Origin: Bradyrhizobium sp.
Lineage (GTDB): Bacteria > Pseudomonadota > Alphaproteobacteria > Rhizobiales > Xanthobacteraceae
Assembly (NCBI GenBank): GCA_025960445.1
Contig: JAICIT010000116.1
Coordinates: forward strand, 1 to 7,430
DNA length: 7,430 nucleotides
Direction of reading: 5' to 3'
Shown piece by piece: positions 1-5,981 of this stretch. The stretch's first letter is position 1, and each line of letters starts with the position of its first letter. The translations under genes and the position numbers were made by a program. Below the pieces are notes generated by a model. The model saw only the letters and a program-made list of their open reading frames with translations. It had not been told where the DNA came from and made no database searches.

Positions 1-135
1 CTGAACGTGGTGGCGAACCTGTCCGATATCATCACCGTGCTGACGCGTGGTCACGTGCTTGCCGAAGGCAATTATGCCGATCTTTCCAAGGATGAGCGCG
101 TCAAGGAAGCGTACCTGGGAGCCGGGCATGCCTGA
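1..135 (+). CDS. livG: Branched-chain-type ABC transporter ATP-binding protein LivG, C-terminal end (5' truncated by the window)
   Basis: Frame 1 is open from the first base to a TGA at 133-135 and encodes the last 44 residues of a protein. The visible part runs from LNVVANLSDIITVL through TRGHVLAEGNYADL to ERVKEAYLGAGHA. This is the usual C-terminus of LivG ATPases: the strand after the H-loop, the 'G.vlaeG' turn, and the terminal 'V.eAYLG' signature. Walker A, the signature motif and Walker B lie upstream of the window and cannot be checked. LivG pairs with LivF at the cytoplasmic face to energise import. Its stop overlaps the livF start (ATGCCTGA, 128-135), so the two are probably translationally coupled. 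The family call is firm. The LivG rather than LivF assignment rests on this C-terminus and on the complete LivF that follows. Confidence 0.9.
   Translation: MNVVANLSDIITVLTRGHVLAEGNYADLSKDERVKEAYLGAGHA
117..121 (+). promoter_or_regulatory. Ribosome binding site deciding the livF start
   Basis: GGGAG lies 6 bases before the ATG at 128, inside the last codons of livG. No comparably good purine run sits before the in-frame ATGs at 143 or 167. This favours the 128 start, which also gives the tight 8-bp overlap common in liv operons. Confidence 0.5.
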
Positions 136-883
136 AGTGACGATGGCTGACCCCACAACCAGGGCCATGGCCTCCGGCGCGGCGGCGCCCGTGCTGGCGG
201 TTCGTGATCTGGAGGCGTGGTACGGCGAGTCGCACATCCTTCACGGCATCGATTTTGATGTGAATGCAGGTGAGGTGGTCACGCTGCTCGGGCGCAATGG
301 CGCCGGCAAGACCACGACCTTGAAATCGGTGATGGGAATTATAGGCAAGCGGAAGGGTTCGGTCCGTTTCAACGGTCAGGAGATCATCCGCGCGTCCTCG
401 GACCGTATCGCGGGCAAGGGTATCGCATTTTGCCCCGAGGAGCGCGGGATATTCGCCAGTCTCGATGTCCGGGAAAATCTGCTGCTGCCGCCGATTGTAC
501 GCAGCGGAGGCCTATCGCTGGATCAGATCTTCGAGCTGTTTCCTAACCTGAAGGAGCGGCTGAAGAGTCAGGGCACCAAATTGTCAGGCGGCGAACAGCA
601 GATGCTGGCGATCGCAAGGATCCTGCGGACCGGCGCGCGTTTTCTGATGCTGGACGAGCCGACCGAGGGGCTCGCGCCGGTCATCATCCAGCAGATCGGG
701 CACACGATCGCACGGCTCAAGAAAGAAGGTTTTACCATCCTTCTGGTCGAACAGAACTTCCGGTTCGCGTCCACTGTCGCGGACCGCTACTACATTGTCG
801 AACATGGCAAGGTGATCGACGGCTTCGCCAATGCCGATCTACAAGCCAACATGAGCAAGCTTCACACTTATCTCGGCGTCTGA
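128..883 (+). CDS. livF: Branched-chain-type ABC transporter ATP-binding protein LivF
   Basis: This is the cytoplasmic ATPase subunit that works with LivG and the LivH/LivM permeases. From the ATG at 128 it is 251 residues; the family is usually about 230-250. Visible motifs are an A-loop Tyr near residue 32 (WYGESHILHGI), Walker A GRNGAGKTT at 55-63, signature LSGGEQQ at 152-158, and Walker B LMLDEP at 173-178 with its catalytic Glu. The D-loop region reads TEGLAP. The H-loop position is LLVEQN, with Gln near 209; Gln here is normal for LivF and not a defect. The frame stays open upstream to 47, but that extension lies over livG and is unlikely to be translated. ATGs at 143 and 167 are other possible starts, because about the first 20 residues are low-complexity and precede the conserved fold. 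A 31-bp gap separates it from the binding-protein gene. Confidence 0.96.
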   Translation: MPEVTMADPTTRAMASGAAAPVLAVRDLEAWYGESHILHGIDFDVNAGEVVTLLGRNGAGKTTTLKSVMGIIGKRKGSVRFNGQEIIRASSDRIAGKGIAFCPEERGIFASLDVRENLLLPPIVRSGGLSLDQIFELFPNLKERLKSQGTKLSGGEQQMLAIARILRTGARFLMLDEPTEGLAPVIIQQIGHTIARLKKEGFTILLVEQNFRFASTVADRYYIVEHGKVIDGFANADLQANMSKLHTYLGV

Positions 884-905
884 GCACGTCTCCAAGCAGG
901 ACCAC

Positions 906-909
906 GGAG
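906..909 (+). promoter_or_regulatory. Ribosome binding site of the substrate-binding protein gene
   Basis: GGAG lies 5 bases before the ATG at 915, in the short 31-base gap after livF. It supports this start, which is also the one that produces a well-formed signal peptide. Confidence 0.6.
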
Positions 910-914
910 TAGAC

Positions 915-2135
915 ATGCAAAATAGAATTTCGGCTGTTTTGGTTGCAGTCGCGCTGTCATGCGCAGCGACTGGATTCGCCTCTGCGCAGGACAAGACAAT
1001 CAAAATCGGAGTCCTCACCGACAATTCGGGGCTGTATTCCGATCTCGGCGGCGTCGGCTCGACTTTAGCTGCGCAGATGGCGGTCGAGGATTCCGGGCTG
1101 GCGGGCAAGGGCTGGAAGATCGAGGTGATCTCGGCCGATCACCAGAACAAGCCGGACATCGCCACCAATATCGCGCGGCAATGGATCGACGTCGACAAGG
1201 TCGACATTTTCATGGACGTGCTGAACTCAGGTGTCGCTCTGGCGGTCAACAACGTCGTGAGGGAGAAGAACTCCATCATGATCAATACCGGCGCAGCAAC
1301 GTCGGATCTCACCAACGCTCAATGCTCTCCCAACACCATTCATTGGGTTTACGATACATACATGCTCGCCAACAGCACCGGTCAGGCTTTGGTCAAAGCC
1401 GGTGGTGACACCTGGTTCTTCCTGACTGCCGACTACGCATTCGGCGCCGCGCTGGAACGCGACACCACCGCGGTGGTGGTGAAGGCGGGCGGCAAGGTTA
1501 TTGGTGGAGTGAAGCATCCGCTCAACACGGCGGACTTCTCGTCGTTCCTGCTGCAGGCGCAGGCCTCAAAAGCCAAGATCATTGGAATGGCCAATGCCGG
1601 CGGCGACACGACGAATACGATCAAACAGGCCTCGGAATTTGGGATTGTCGCGGGAGGTCAGAAGCTCGCCGGCCTTCTCCTGTTCATCACCGACGTTCAT
1701 TCGCTGGGCCTGAAGGTAGCGCAGGGCCTGAACTTCACCGAAACGTTTTACTGGGACATGAATGACGGCACCCGCGCGTTCTCGAAGCGGTTTTCCGAGC
1801 GCATGAAGAACAAAGCCGAGCCGAGCATGGTTCAGGCCGGCGTCTATTCGGGATTGGTCCACTACTTCAAGGCACTCGAGGCGATGGGCGGCAATCCGCA
1901 TGACGGCGCCAAGGTGGTTGCGAAAATGAAGGAAATGCCAACCGACGATCCCTTATTCGGCAAGGGCACTATCAGAGCCGACGGCCGCAAGATTCATCCG
2001 GCGTATCTCTTCGAGGTGAAGAAGCCGGAGGAGTCGAAAGGTCCGTGGGATTATTACAAGCTGGTCGGAACCACTCCCGGCGATCAGGCTTTCAGGCCGT
2101 TGTCGGAAAGTGTTTGCCCGCTTGTAAAGAAGTAG
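915..2135 (+). CDS. Periplasmic substrate-binding protein of a HAAT-family ABC transporter (LivK-like, Peripla_BP_6 type)
   Basis: The product is a 406-residue secreted receptor that should capture the substrate in the periplasm and deliver it to LivH/LivM. Residues 1-24 form a classic Sec signal peptide: a short basic start (MQNR), a hydrophobic core, and an ASA|QD cleavage site after residue 24. There is no lipobox at the cleavage site. The mature protein opens with TIKIGVLTDNSGLYSDLGG, the first strand and ligand loop of type I periplasmic-binding folds. It continues with features such as FLTADYAFG and HPLNTADFSSFLLQAQ. The only two cysteines in the mature chain, C137 and C401, could form a disulfide. 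The substrate is not readable from sequence. As I recall, similar Rhodopseudomonas/Bradyrhizobium proteins include binders of aromatic acids such as p-coumarate, so leucine should not be assumed. I therefore give no gene symbol. Confidence 0.93.
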   Translation: MQNRISAVLVAVALSCAATGFASAQDKTIKIGVLTDNSGLYSDLGGVGSTLAAQMAVEDSGLAGKGWKIEVISADHQNKPDIATNIARQWIDVDKVDIFMDVLNSGVALAVNNVVREKNSIMINTGAATSDLTNAQCSPNTIHWVYDTYMLANSTGQALVKAGGDTWFFLTADYAFGAALERDTTAVVVKAGGKVIGGVKHPLNTADFSSFLLQAQASKAKIIGMANAGGDTTNTIKQASEFGIVAGGQKLAGLLLFITDVHSLGLKVAQGLNFTETFYWDMNDGTRAFSKRFSERMKNKAEPSMVQAGVYSGLVHYFKALEAMGGNPHDGAKVVAKMKEMPTDDPLFGKGTIRADGRKIHPAYLFEVKKPEESKGPWDYYKLVGTTPGDQAFRPLSESVCPLVKK

Positions 2136-2140
2136 CGAGG

Positions 2141-2169
2141 GCACCGCCGGCCTTATGCCGGCGGGGTGC
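2141..2169 (+). promoter_or_regulatory. Stem-loop between the binding-protein gene and livH (probable mRNA-stabilising or attenuating hairpin)
   Basis: CCGCCGGC (2144-2151) pairs perfectly with GCCGGCGG (2157-2164) around the 5-base loop CTTAT. After a two-G bulge the stem continues with GCA (2141-2143) pairing to TGC (2167-2169). It begins 5 bases after the binding-protein stop codon. No T-run follows, so it is not a standard intrinsic terminator. In many binding-protein operons a hairpin here protects the 3' end of the upstream message, raising receptor expression over permease expression. That role is inferred here. Confidence 0.6.
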
Positions 2170-2229
2170 CTGGAAGGTCTCGACCGTGACTCGGGCGTTC
2201 GAGCAGGACTGAGTGCGAAAGATCGATCG

Positions 2230-3093
2230 ATGCAGGCTCTATACGCACAGCTTTTGGTGGGACTGATCAACGGCTCGTTTTACGCGCTGCTGAGCCTCGG
2301 GCTCGCGGTCATTTTCGGCATGCTGAACATCATCAACTTCGCCCATGGCGCGGTTTACATGATGGGCGCTTTTGTCGCCTACTTCCTGCTGAACGTGGCC
2401 GGCATTGGCTATTGGCCTGCATTGATCATCGCGCCGATTGTGGTTGGCATTTTCGGCATGATCCTAGAGCGGACCATGCTGCAATGGCTTTCCGGCCTGG
2501 ATCATCTGTATGGATTGCTCCTAACCTTCGGGCTCGCCCTGATCATCCAGGGCGTGTTCCAGAACTACTTCGGCTCCTCCGGTCTGCCCTATTCGATTCC
2601 CGACGAGCTAAAGGGCGGCATGAATCTGGGGTTCATGTTCCTGCCGATCTACCGCGGATGGGTCGTGGTCTTTTCGCTGATCGTCTGTCTGCTGACCTGG
2701 TACCTGATCGAGCGGACGCGGCTCGGCGCGTATCTGCGCGCCGCCACTGAAAATCCGACCTTGGTGCGCGCCTTCGGCGTTAACGTGCCCAGAATGATCA
2801 CGCTCACCTACGGCCTAGGGGTTGGCCTTGCCGCGTTGGCTGGAGTGCTGTCGGCGCCCATCAACCAGGTGCGGCCGCTGATGGGCGCCGATCTAATCAT
2901 CGTCGTGTTCGCCGTCGTCGTGATCGGCGGCATGGGCTCGATCATGGGATCGATCATCACCGGGTTCACCCTGGGCGTGGTCGAGGGCCTGACGAAATAC
3001 TTTTATCCGGAGGCGTCCAACACCGTGGTATTTGTGTTGATGGTGCTGGTGCTACTGGTGAAGCCTTCGGGACTGACTGGACGGGCGGCCTGA
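2230..3093 (+). CDS. livH: Branched-chain-type ABC transporter permease LivH
   Basis: From the ATG at 2230 this is a 287-residue inner-membrane permease, the normal LivH length, with about eight hydrophobic spans. The N-terminus (LVGLINGSFYALLSLGLAVIF, about 9-29) followed by GMLNIINFAHGAVYMMGA (30-47) is the LivH hallmark. A cytoplasmic loop LRAATENPTLVRAFGVNV (169-186) matches the region that contacts the ATPases, and GGMGSIMGSIITG (233-245) is the conserved C-terminal motif. The frame is open back to an ATG at 2155, but that codon lies across the loop/stem junction of the hairpin and would add 25 polar residues absent from the family. A modest GAAAG at 2217-2221 lies 8 bases before 2230. 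The gene ends one base before livM. Confidence 0.95.
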   Translation: MQALYAQLLVGLINGSFYALLSLGLAVIFGMLNIINFAHGAVYMMGAFVAYFLLNVAGIGYWPALIIAPIVVGIFGMILERTMLQWLSGLDHLYGLLLTFGLALIIQGVFQNYFGSSGLPYSIPDELKGGMNLGFMFLPIYRGWVVVFSLIVCLLTWYLIERTRLGAYLRAATENPTLVRAFGVNVPRMITLTYGLGVGLAALAGVLSAPINQVRPLMGADLIIVVFAVVVIGGMGSIMGSIITGFTLGVVEGLTKYFYPEASNTVVFVLMVLVLLVKPSGLTGRAA

Positions 3094-3094
3094 T

Positions 3095-4063
3095 ATGGCG
3101 ACAATGACCGACACCACAATGCCGACAACACCACGCGCCATCCACGACGAGATGATCGCGTTCGGGATCATGACCGCATTGCTGCTGGTCGTGCCACTGA
3201 CCGGGGTCTACCCATTCTTTGTGATGCAGGCGCTGTGCTTTGCGCTACTGGCCTGCGCTTTCAACCTGCTGATCGGCTATGGCGGCCTGTTGTCTTTCGG
3301 TCATGCCATGTTCCTGGGCACGGCCGGCTACGTCAGTGCGCATGCCCTGAAAGTATGGGGGCTTTCGCCTGAGCTCGGAATTGTGGCCGGCGTCGCGGCT
3401 GCCGCTGGGCTTGCCGTGATTACCGGGGTCGTCGCCATTCGTCGCCAGGGCATCTACTTCGCGATGATCACGCTGGCCCTGTCGCAGTTGCTTTATTTCA
3501 TCTATCTGCAGACGCCGTTCACGCATGGCGAGGATGGCATTCAGGGCATTCCACAGGGCTATCTGTTCGGAATTTTCAATCTCTCGAATCCAATCATTCT
3601 CTATTACGTCATTCTCGCGGGCTTCCTGTTCGGCTTTCTGTTGATCTTCCGCACCATCAATTCGCCGTTCGGCGAGGTTCTGAAATCGATCCGCGAAAAC
3701 GAGCAGCGCGCGATCTCGCTGGGCTACAAGACCGACCAATACAAGCTGCTGGCCTACATCATTTCGGGCACGCTGGCCGGGTTTGCCGGTTCCCTGAAGG
3801 TATTTGTCGCCCAGAATGCGTCTTTGACCGACGTGCATTGGACCATGTCCGGTGAAATCGTCCTCATGACGCTGGTGGGTGGATTGGGCACGGTATTCGG
3901 CCCAGTCGTTGGCGCCTTTGTCATCATCGCCATGCAGCAATATCTGGCGGGCTTCGGCCAGTGGGTCACCGTGATCCAGGGCGCAATCTTCGTGATCTGC
4001 GTGCTGACGTTCCGGCGCGGCGTAATCGGGGAAATCGCCCATTATTTCCGACGCTCGCTGTAA
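3095..4063 (+). CDS. livM: Branched-chain-type ABC transporter permease LivM
   Basis: This 322-residue inner-membrane protein is the partner permease of LivH. A polar N-terminal tail of about 20 residues precedes the first hydrophobic span. Family landmarks are NLLIGYGGLLSFGHAMFLG (57-75), THGEDGIQGIP (143-153), the cytoplasmic ATPase-contact loop IRENEQRAISLGYKT (199-213), and GGLGTVFGPVVGAF (262-275). The ATG at 3095 follows the livH TGA (3091-3093) with one base between. The only nearby purine-rich element is a weak GGACGGG at 3079-3085, so translation probably depends on coupling to livH. ATGs at codons 4 and 9 are possible alternative starts within the tail. It is the last gene of the transporter operon visible here. 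Confidence 0.95.
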   Translation: MATMTDTTMPTTPRAIHDEMIAFGIMTALLLVVPLTGVYPFFVMQALCFALLACAFNLLIGYGGLLSFGHAMFLGTAGYVSAHALKVWGLSPELGIVAGVAAAAGLAVITGVVAIRRQGIYFAMITLALSQLLYFIYLQTPFTHGEDGIQGIPQGYLFGIFNLSNPIILYYVILAGFLFGFLLIFRTINSPFGEVLKSIRENEQRAISLGYKTDQYKLLAYIISGTLAGFAGSLKVFVAQNASLTDVHWTMSGEIVLMTLVGGLGTVFGPVVGAFVIIAMQQYLAGFGQWVTVIQGAIFVICVLTFRRGVIGEIAHYFRRSL

Positions 4064-4079
4064 TCGGGGCGTATTTCCG
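4022..4079 (+). repeat. Small degenerate direct repeat spanning the livM stop codon
   Basis: GTAATCGGGG occurs at 4022-4031 and again at 4060-4069, and each copy is followed by TATTTCCG (4043-4050 and 4072-4079). The spacer inside the first copy is 11 bases and in the second 2 bases. The second copy contains the livM TAA (4061-4063). Within the same area GGGGAAAT (4028-4035) is inverted relative to ATTTCCCC (4084-4091). This could be a short local duplication with later deletion, or a weak 3'-end structure of the liv transcript. No T-tract follows, so I do not call a terminator. Confidence 0.35.
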
Positions 4080-4109
4080 CGACATTTCCCCCTTCTTACA
4101 AAGTGGTGG

Positions 4110-4167
4110 ATGACAGGGTTCCACTGGCGCCGGTTGGGCGCATGGCCGAAAAAATGGGCTATGACGG
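4110..4167 (-). promoter_or_regulatory. Candidate isolated Pho half-sites upstream of the DUF47-pit pair
   Basis: The 155-bp gap 4064-4218 holds ATGACAG at 4110-4116, which read on the minus strand is a perfect CTGTCAT Pho-box half-site. ATGACGG at 4161-4167 matches 6 of 7 positions. Neither has a recognisable second half at the 11-base spacing PhoB needs. PhoB repression of the rhizobial orfA-pit operon is established knowledge; its application here is inference. I see no convincing -35/-10 pair in the gap. Confidence 0.18.
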
Positions 4168-4218
4168 TGCCGTCTGGCCGGCTAGCACGGTCAATGCCGC
4201 AAAATATGGACATTTCAG

Positions 4219-4863
4219 ATGCTGCGTTGGTTTCGTGCTCTTCTCCCGAAGGAGGAACGGTTTTTCGACCTGTTCGCCCGACATTCTCAAACCGTGGTGC
4301 AGGGCGCGCAGGCCTTGCAAGGCATGCTGCGGGGCGGCGAAGAAACCCCGGTATTTTGCCAGCGCGTCAACCAGTTTGAGAACGATGCCGACAACATCAC
4401 GCGAGAAGTGCTGACCGCGGTACGCCGGACGTTCATCACCCCGTTCGATCGGGGCGACATCAAGAACCTGATCACGGCGATGGACGATGCCATTGACCAG
4501 ATGCAGCAGACCGCGAAGGCCGTCATCCTGTTCGAGGTCCGCACCTTTGAACCGCCGATGCGCGAAATGGGAACGCTTCTGGTGGAGTGCGCCAATCTGG
4601 TCGGCCGCGCGCTGCCGCTTCTGCAGGCGATCGGCGAGAATGTCGCGATGCTGACGTCGATTACCGAAGAGGTGACCAAGCTGGAAGGCCGGGTCGACGA
4701 TCTCCATGACATCGGGCTGAAAGAACTCTTCCTCAAGCATCGTAACGCCAACAGCATGGATTTCATCGTCGGCGCAGAAATTTACGATCACCTCGAGAAG
4801 GTGGCCGACAGGTTCGATGACGTCGCCAACGAGATCAACAGCATCGTGATCGAACAGGTATAG
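4219..4863 (+). CDS. DUF47 / PhoU-like Pit accessory protein (rhizobial OrfA type)
   Basis: This is a 214-residue soluble, mostly helical protein of the DUF47 family, distantly related to PhoU. It opens with the family signature MLRWFRALLPKEERFFDLFARHS. The central block ENDADNITREVLTAV..TFITPFDRGDIKNLITAMDDAID spans about 54-93. The C-terminal block YDHLEKVADRFDDVANEINSIV covers about 189-210. The acidic E/D-x-x-x-D clusters in these blocks resemble PhoU metal-binding positions. Genes of this family sit directly before pit and are thought to modulate phosphate uptake by Pit; in Sinorhizobium meliloti the pair is orfA-pit. The ATG at 4219 has no good Shine-Dalgarno sequence, only GGA at 4208-4210. 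An in-frame TAG at 4183-4185 and the family N-terminus still fix the start. The gap to pit is 14 bp. Confidence 0.93.
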   Translation: MLRWFRALLPKEERFFDLFARHSQTVVQGAQALQGMLRGGEETPVFCQRVNQFENDADNITREVLTAVRRTFITPFDRGDIKNLITAMDDAIDQMQQTAKAVILFEVRTFEPPMREMGTLLVECANLVGRALPLLQAIGENVAMLTSITEEVTKLEGRVDDLHDIGLKELFLKHRNANSMDFIVGAEIYDHLEKVADRFDDVANEINSIVIEQV

Positions 4864-4867
4864 GGCA

Positions 4868-4870
4868 GGG
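4868..4870 (+). promoter_or_regulatory. Ribosome binding site supporting the GTG start of pit
   Basis: A GGG core, within a run reading AGGGCAGGG at 4862-4870, ends 7 bases before the GTG at 4878. The only nearby ATG (4882) is out of frame, so this site supports a GTG start. Confidence 0.5.
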
Positions 4871-4877
4871 CCGCGCA

Positions 4878-5882
4878 GTGGATGCCACGCTTGCTCTTCC
4901 GATACTGGTCGGATTAATCGCAGTCGCGCTGCTATTCGATTTCCTGAACGGGTTGCACGACGCCGCCAACTCGATCGCGACCATCGTATCCACCCGGGTG
5001 TTGCGCCCGCACTACGCCGTGTTCTGGGCCGCGTTCTTCAACTTCGTCGCCTTCATGGTGTTCGGGCTTCACGTCGCCCATACCATTGGTACCGGCATCA
5101 TCGAGCCAAGCGTGATCGACAACCAGGTGATCTTTGCCGCTCTGGTTGGCGCGATCGTCTGGAACCTGATCACGTGGGGATTGGGAATACCGTCCTCCAG
5201 TTCGCACGCCTTGATCGGCGGCTTGGTCGGAGGCGGAATGGCGAAAGCCGGGATATCAGCGGCGGTCTGGAGCGGGTTATCCAAAACCCTGCTCGCCATC
5301 GTGCTCTCGCCACTGGTTGGATTCCTGTTGGCGATGGGGCTGGTTGCGATCGTTTCCTGGGCGTCGGTGCGCTCCACTCCTTTTGCGGTCGACCGTGCTT
5401 TCCGCATTCTGCAGTTCGTCTCGGCGTCGCTCTATTCGCTCGGCCACGGCGGCAATGACGCGCAGAAGACCATGGGCATCATCGCGGTGCTGCTCTATTC
5501 GCAGGGACATCTCGGCAAGGAATTTTACGTGCCGTTCTGGGTGGTGCTCGCCTGTCAGGCGGCGATGGCTCTCGGCACCCTGATGGGCGGCTGGCGGATT
5601 GTGCGAACCATGGGATTGAGAATTACGAAGCTGACGCCGATGCAGGGATTTTGCGCGGAGACCGGCGGCGCGGCGACGTTGTTCATGGCGACCTGGCTCG
5701 GCGTTCCCGTCTCGACCACCCATACCATCACCGGGGCGATTGTCGGCGTCGGCGCGGCAAGGCGTGTCTCGGCGGTTCGCTGGAATGTGGCGAGTTCGAT
5801 TGTCTACGCCTGGATTATCACCATCCCAGCCGCCGCCGGAGTGGCGGCGCTGGCCTACTGGGCGGTGCTGCTGGTGCCCTAG
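4878..5882 (+). CDS. pit: Low-affinity inorganic phosphate transporter, PiT family
   Basis: This 334-residue inner-membrane permease should take up phosphate, probably as a neutral metal-phosphate complex with protons as in bacterial Pit proteins. The internal duplication typical of PiT is plain. The first half has DFLNGLHDAANSIATIVSTR (21-40) and GIPSSSSHALIGGLVG (103-118). The second has GHGGNDAQKTMGII (189-202) and GVPVSTTHTITGAIVGVG (275-292). Each repeat thus carries the conserved Asp/Asn of the substrate site. It lacks the long central loop of E. coli PitA (about 500 residues) and matches the compact alphaproteobacterial form. The start is GTG at 4878; the next in-frame Met is residue 60, inside a membrane segment, so no later start is workable. 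It lies 14 bp after its DUF47 partner and is probably cotranscribed with it. Confidence 0.95.
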   Translation: MDATLALPILVGLIAVALLFDFLNGLHDAANSIATIVSTRVLRPHYAVFWAAFFNFVAFMVFGLHVAHTIGTGIIEPSVIDNQVIFAALVGAIVWNLITWGLGIPSSSSHALIGGLVGGGMAKAGISAAVWSGLSKTLLAIVLSPLVGFLLAMGLVAIVSWASVRSTPFAVDRAFRILQFVSASLYSLGHGGNDAQKTMGIIAVLLYSQGHLGKEFYVPFWVVLACQAAMALGTLMGGWRIVRTMGLRITKLTPMQGFCAETGGAATLFMATWLGVPVSTTHTITGAIVGVGAARRVSAVRWNVASSIVYAWIITIPAAAGVAALAYWAVLLVP

Positions 5883-5896
5883 TCGGCGTTCGCTGA

Positions 5897-5926
5897 TTGG
5901 TAGTTTCGTGGCCCAATTCCTATATG
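5897..5926 (+). promoter_or_regulatory. Weak candidate promoter for prfC
   Basis: In the 99-bp gap between pit and prfC, TTGGTA (5897-5902) and TATATG (5921-5926) each match 4 of 6 bases of the housekeeping -35 and -10 consensus, with an 18-base spacer. Transcription would start near 5932, leaving a leader of about 50 bases. Matches this weak occur by chance, and prfC could instead be read through from pit. Confidence 0.22.
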
Positions 5927-5981
5927 GAGTTGTGCCGGTCATCCTTGATCCCACGCCCTTTCCCTGTCACACGCTCAGCCC

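Noticed and set aside
752..757. Gln instead of His at the H-loop of LivF as a possible catalytic defect
   Set aside because: LLVEQN is the normal motif in LivF proteins, including E. coli LivF, so it is not a defect.
4127..4141. A 5-bp GCGCC / GGCGC hairpin in the livM-DUF47 gap as a terminator
   Set aside because: The stem is short and no T-tract follows. It is too weak to separate from chance in GC-rich DNA.
3245..4213. A 322-codon open frame on the minus strand opposite livM
   Set aside because: It is antisense to a LivM with all family motifs. The product has no hydrophobic pattern or domain, and its matching length to LivM is coincidence. It is a GC-bias shadow.
4103..4414. Two + strand frames starting in the gap before DUF47 (4103 and 4110) as possible small genes
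   Set aside because: Both run out of frame into the DUF47 gene, have no ribosome binding site, and give basic, unstructured peptides without family resemblance.
5831..5849. A 7-bp GC hairpin (CGCCGCC / GGCGGCG) near the end of pit as a terminator
   Set aside because: It lies inside the coding region for an Ala-rich membrane helix, where such palindromes arise from codon bias, and no T-run follows it.
5277..5954. A 225-codon minus-strand frame opposite pit
   Set aside because: The sequence is Arg/His/Gly-rich with no domain and lies entirely over the PiT coding region and its 3' flank. Treated as a shadow.
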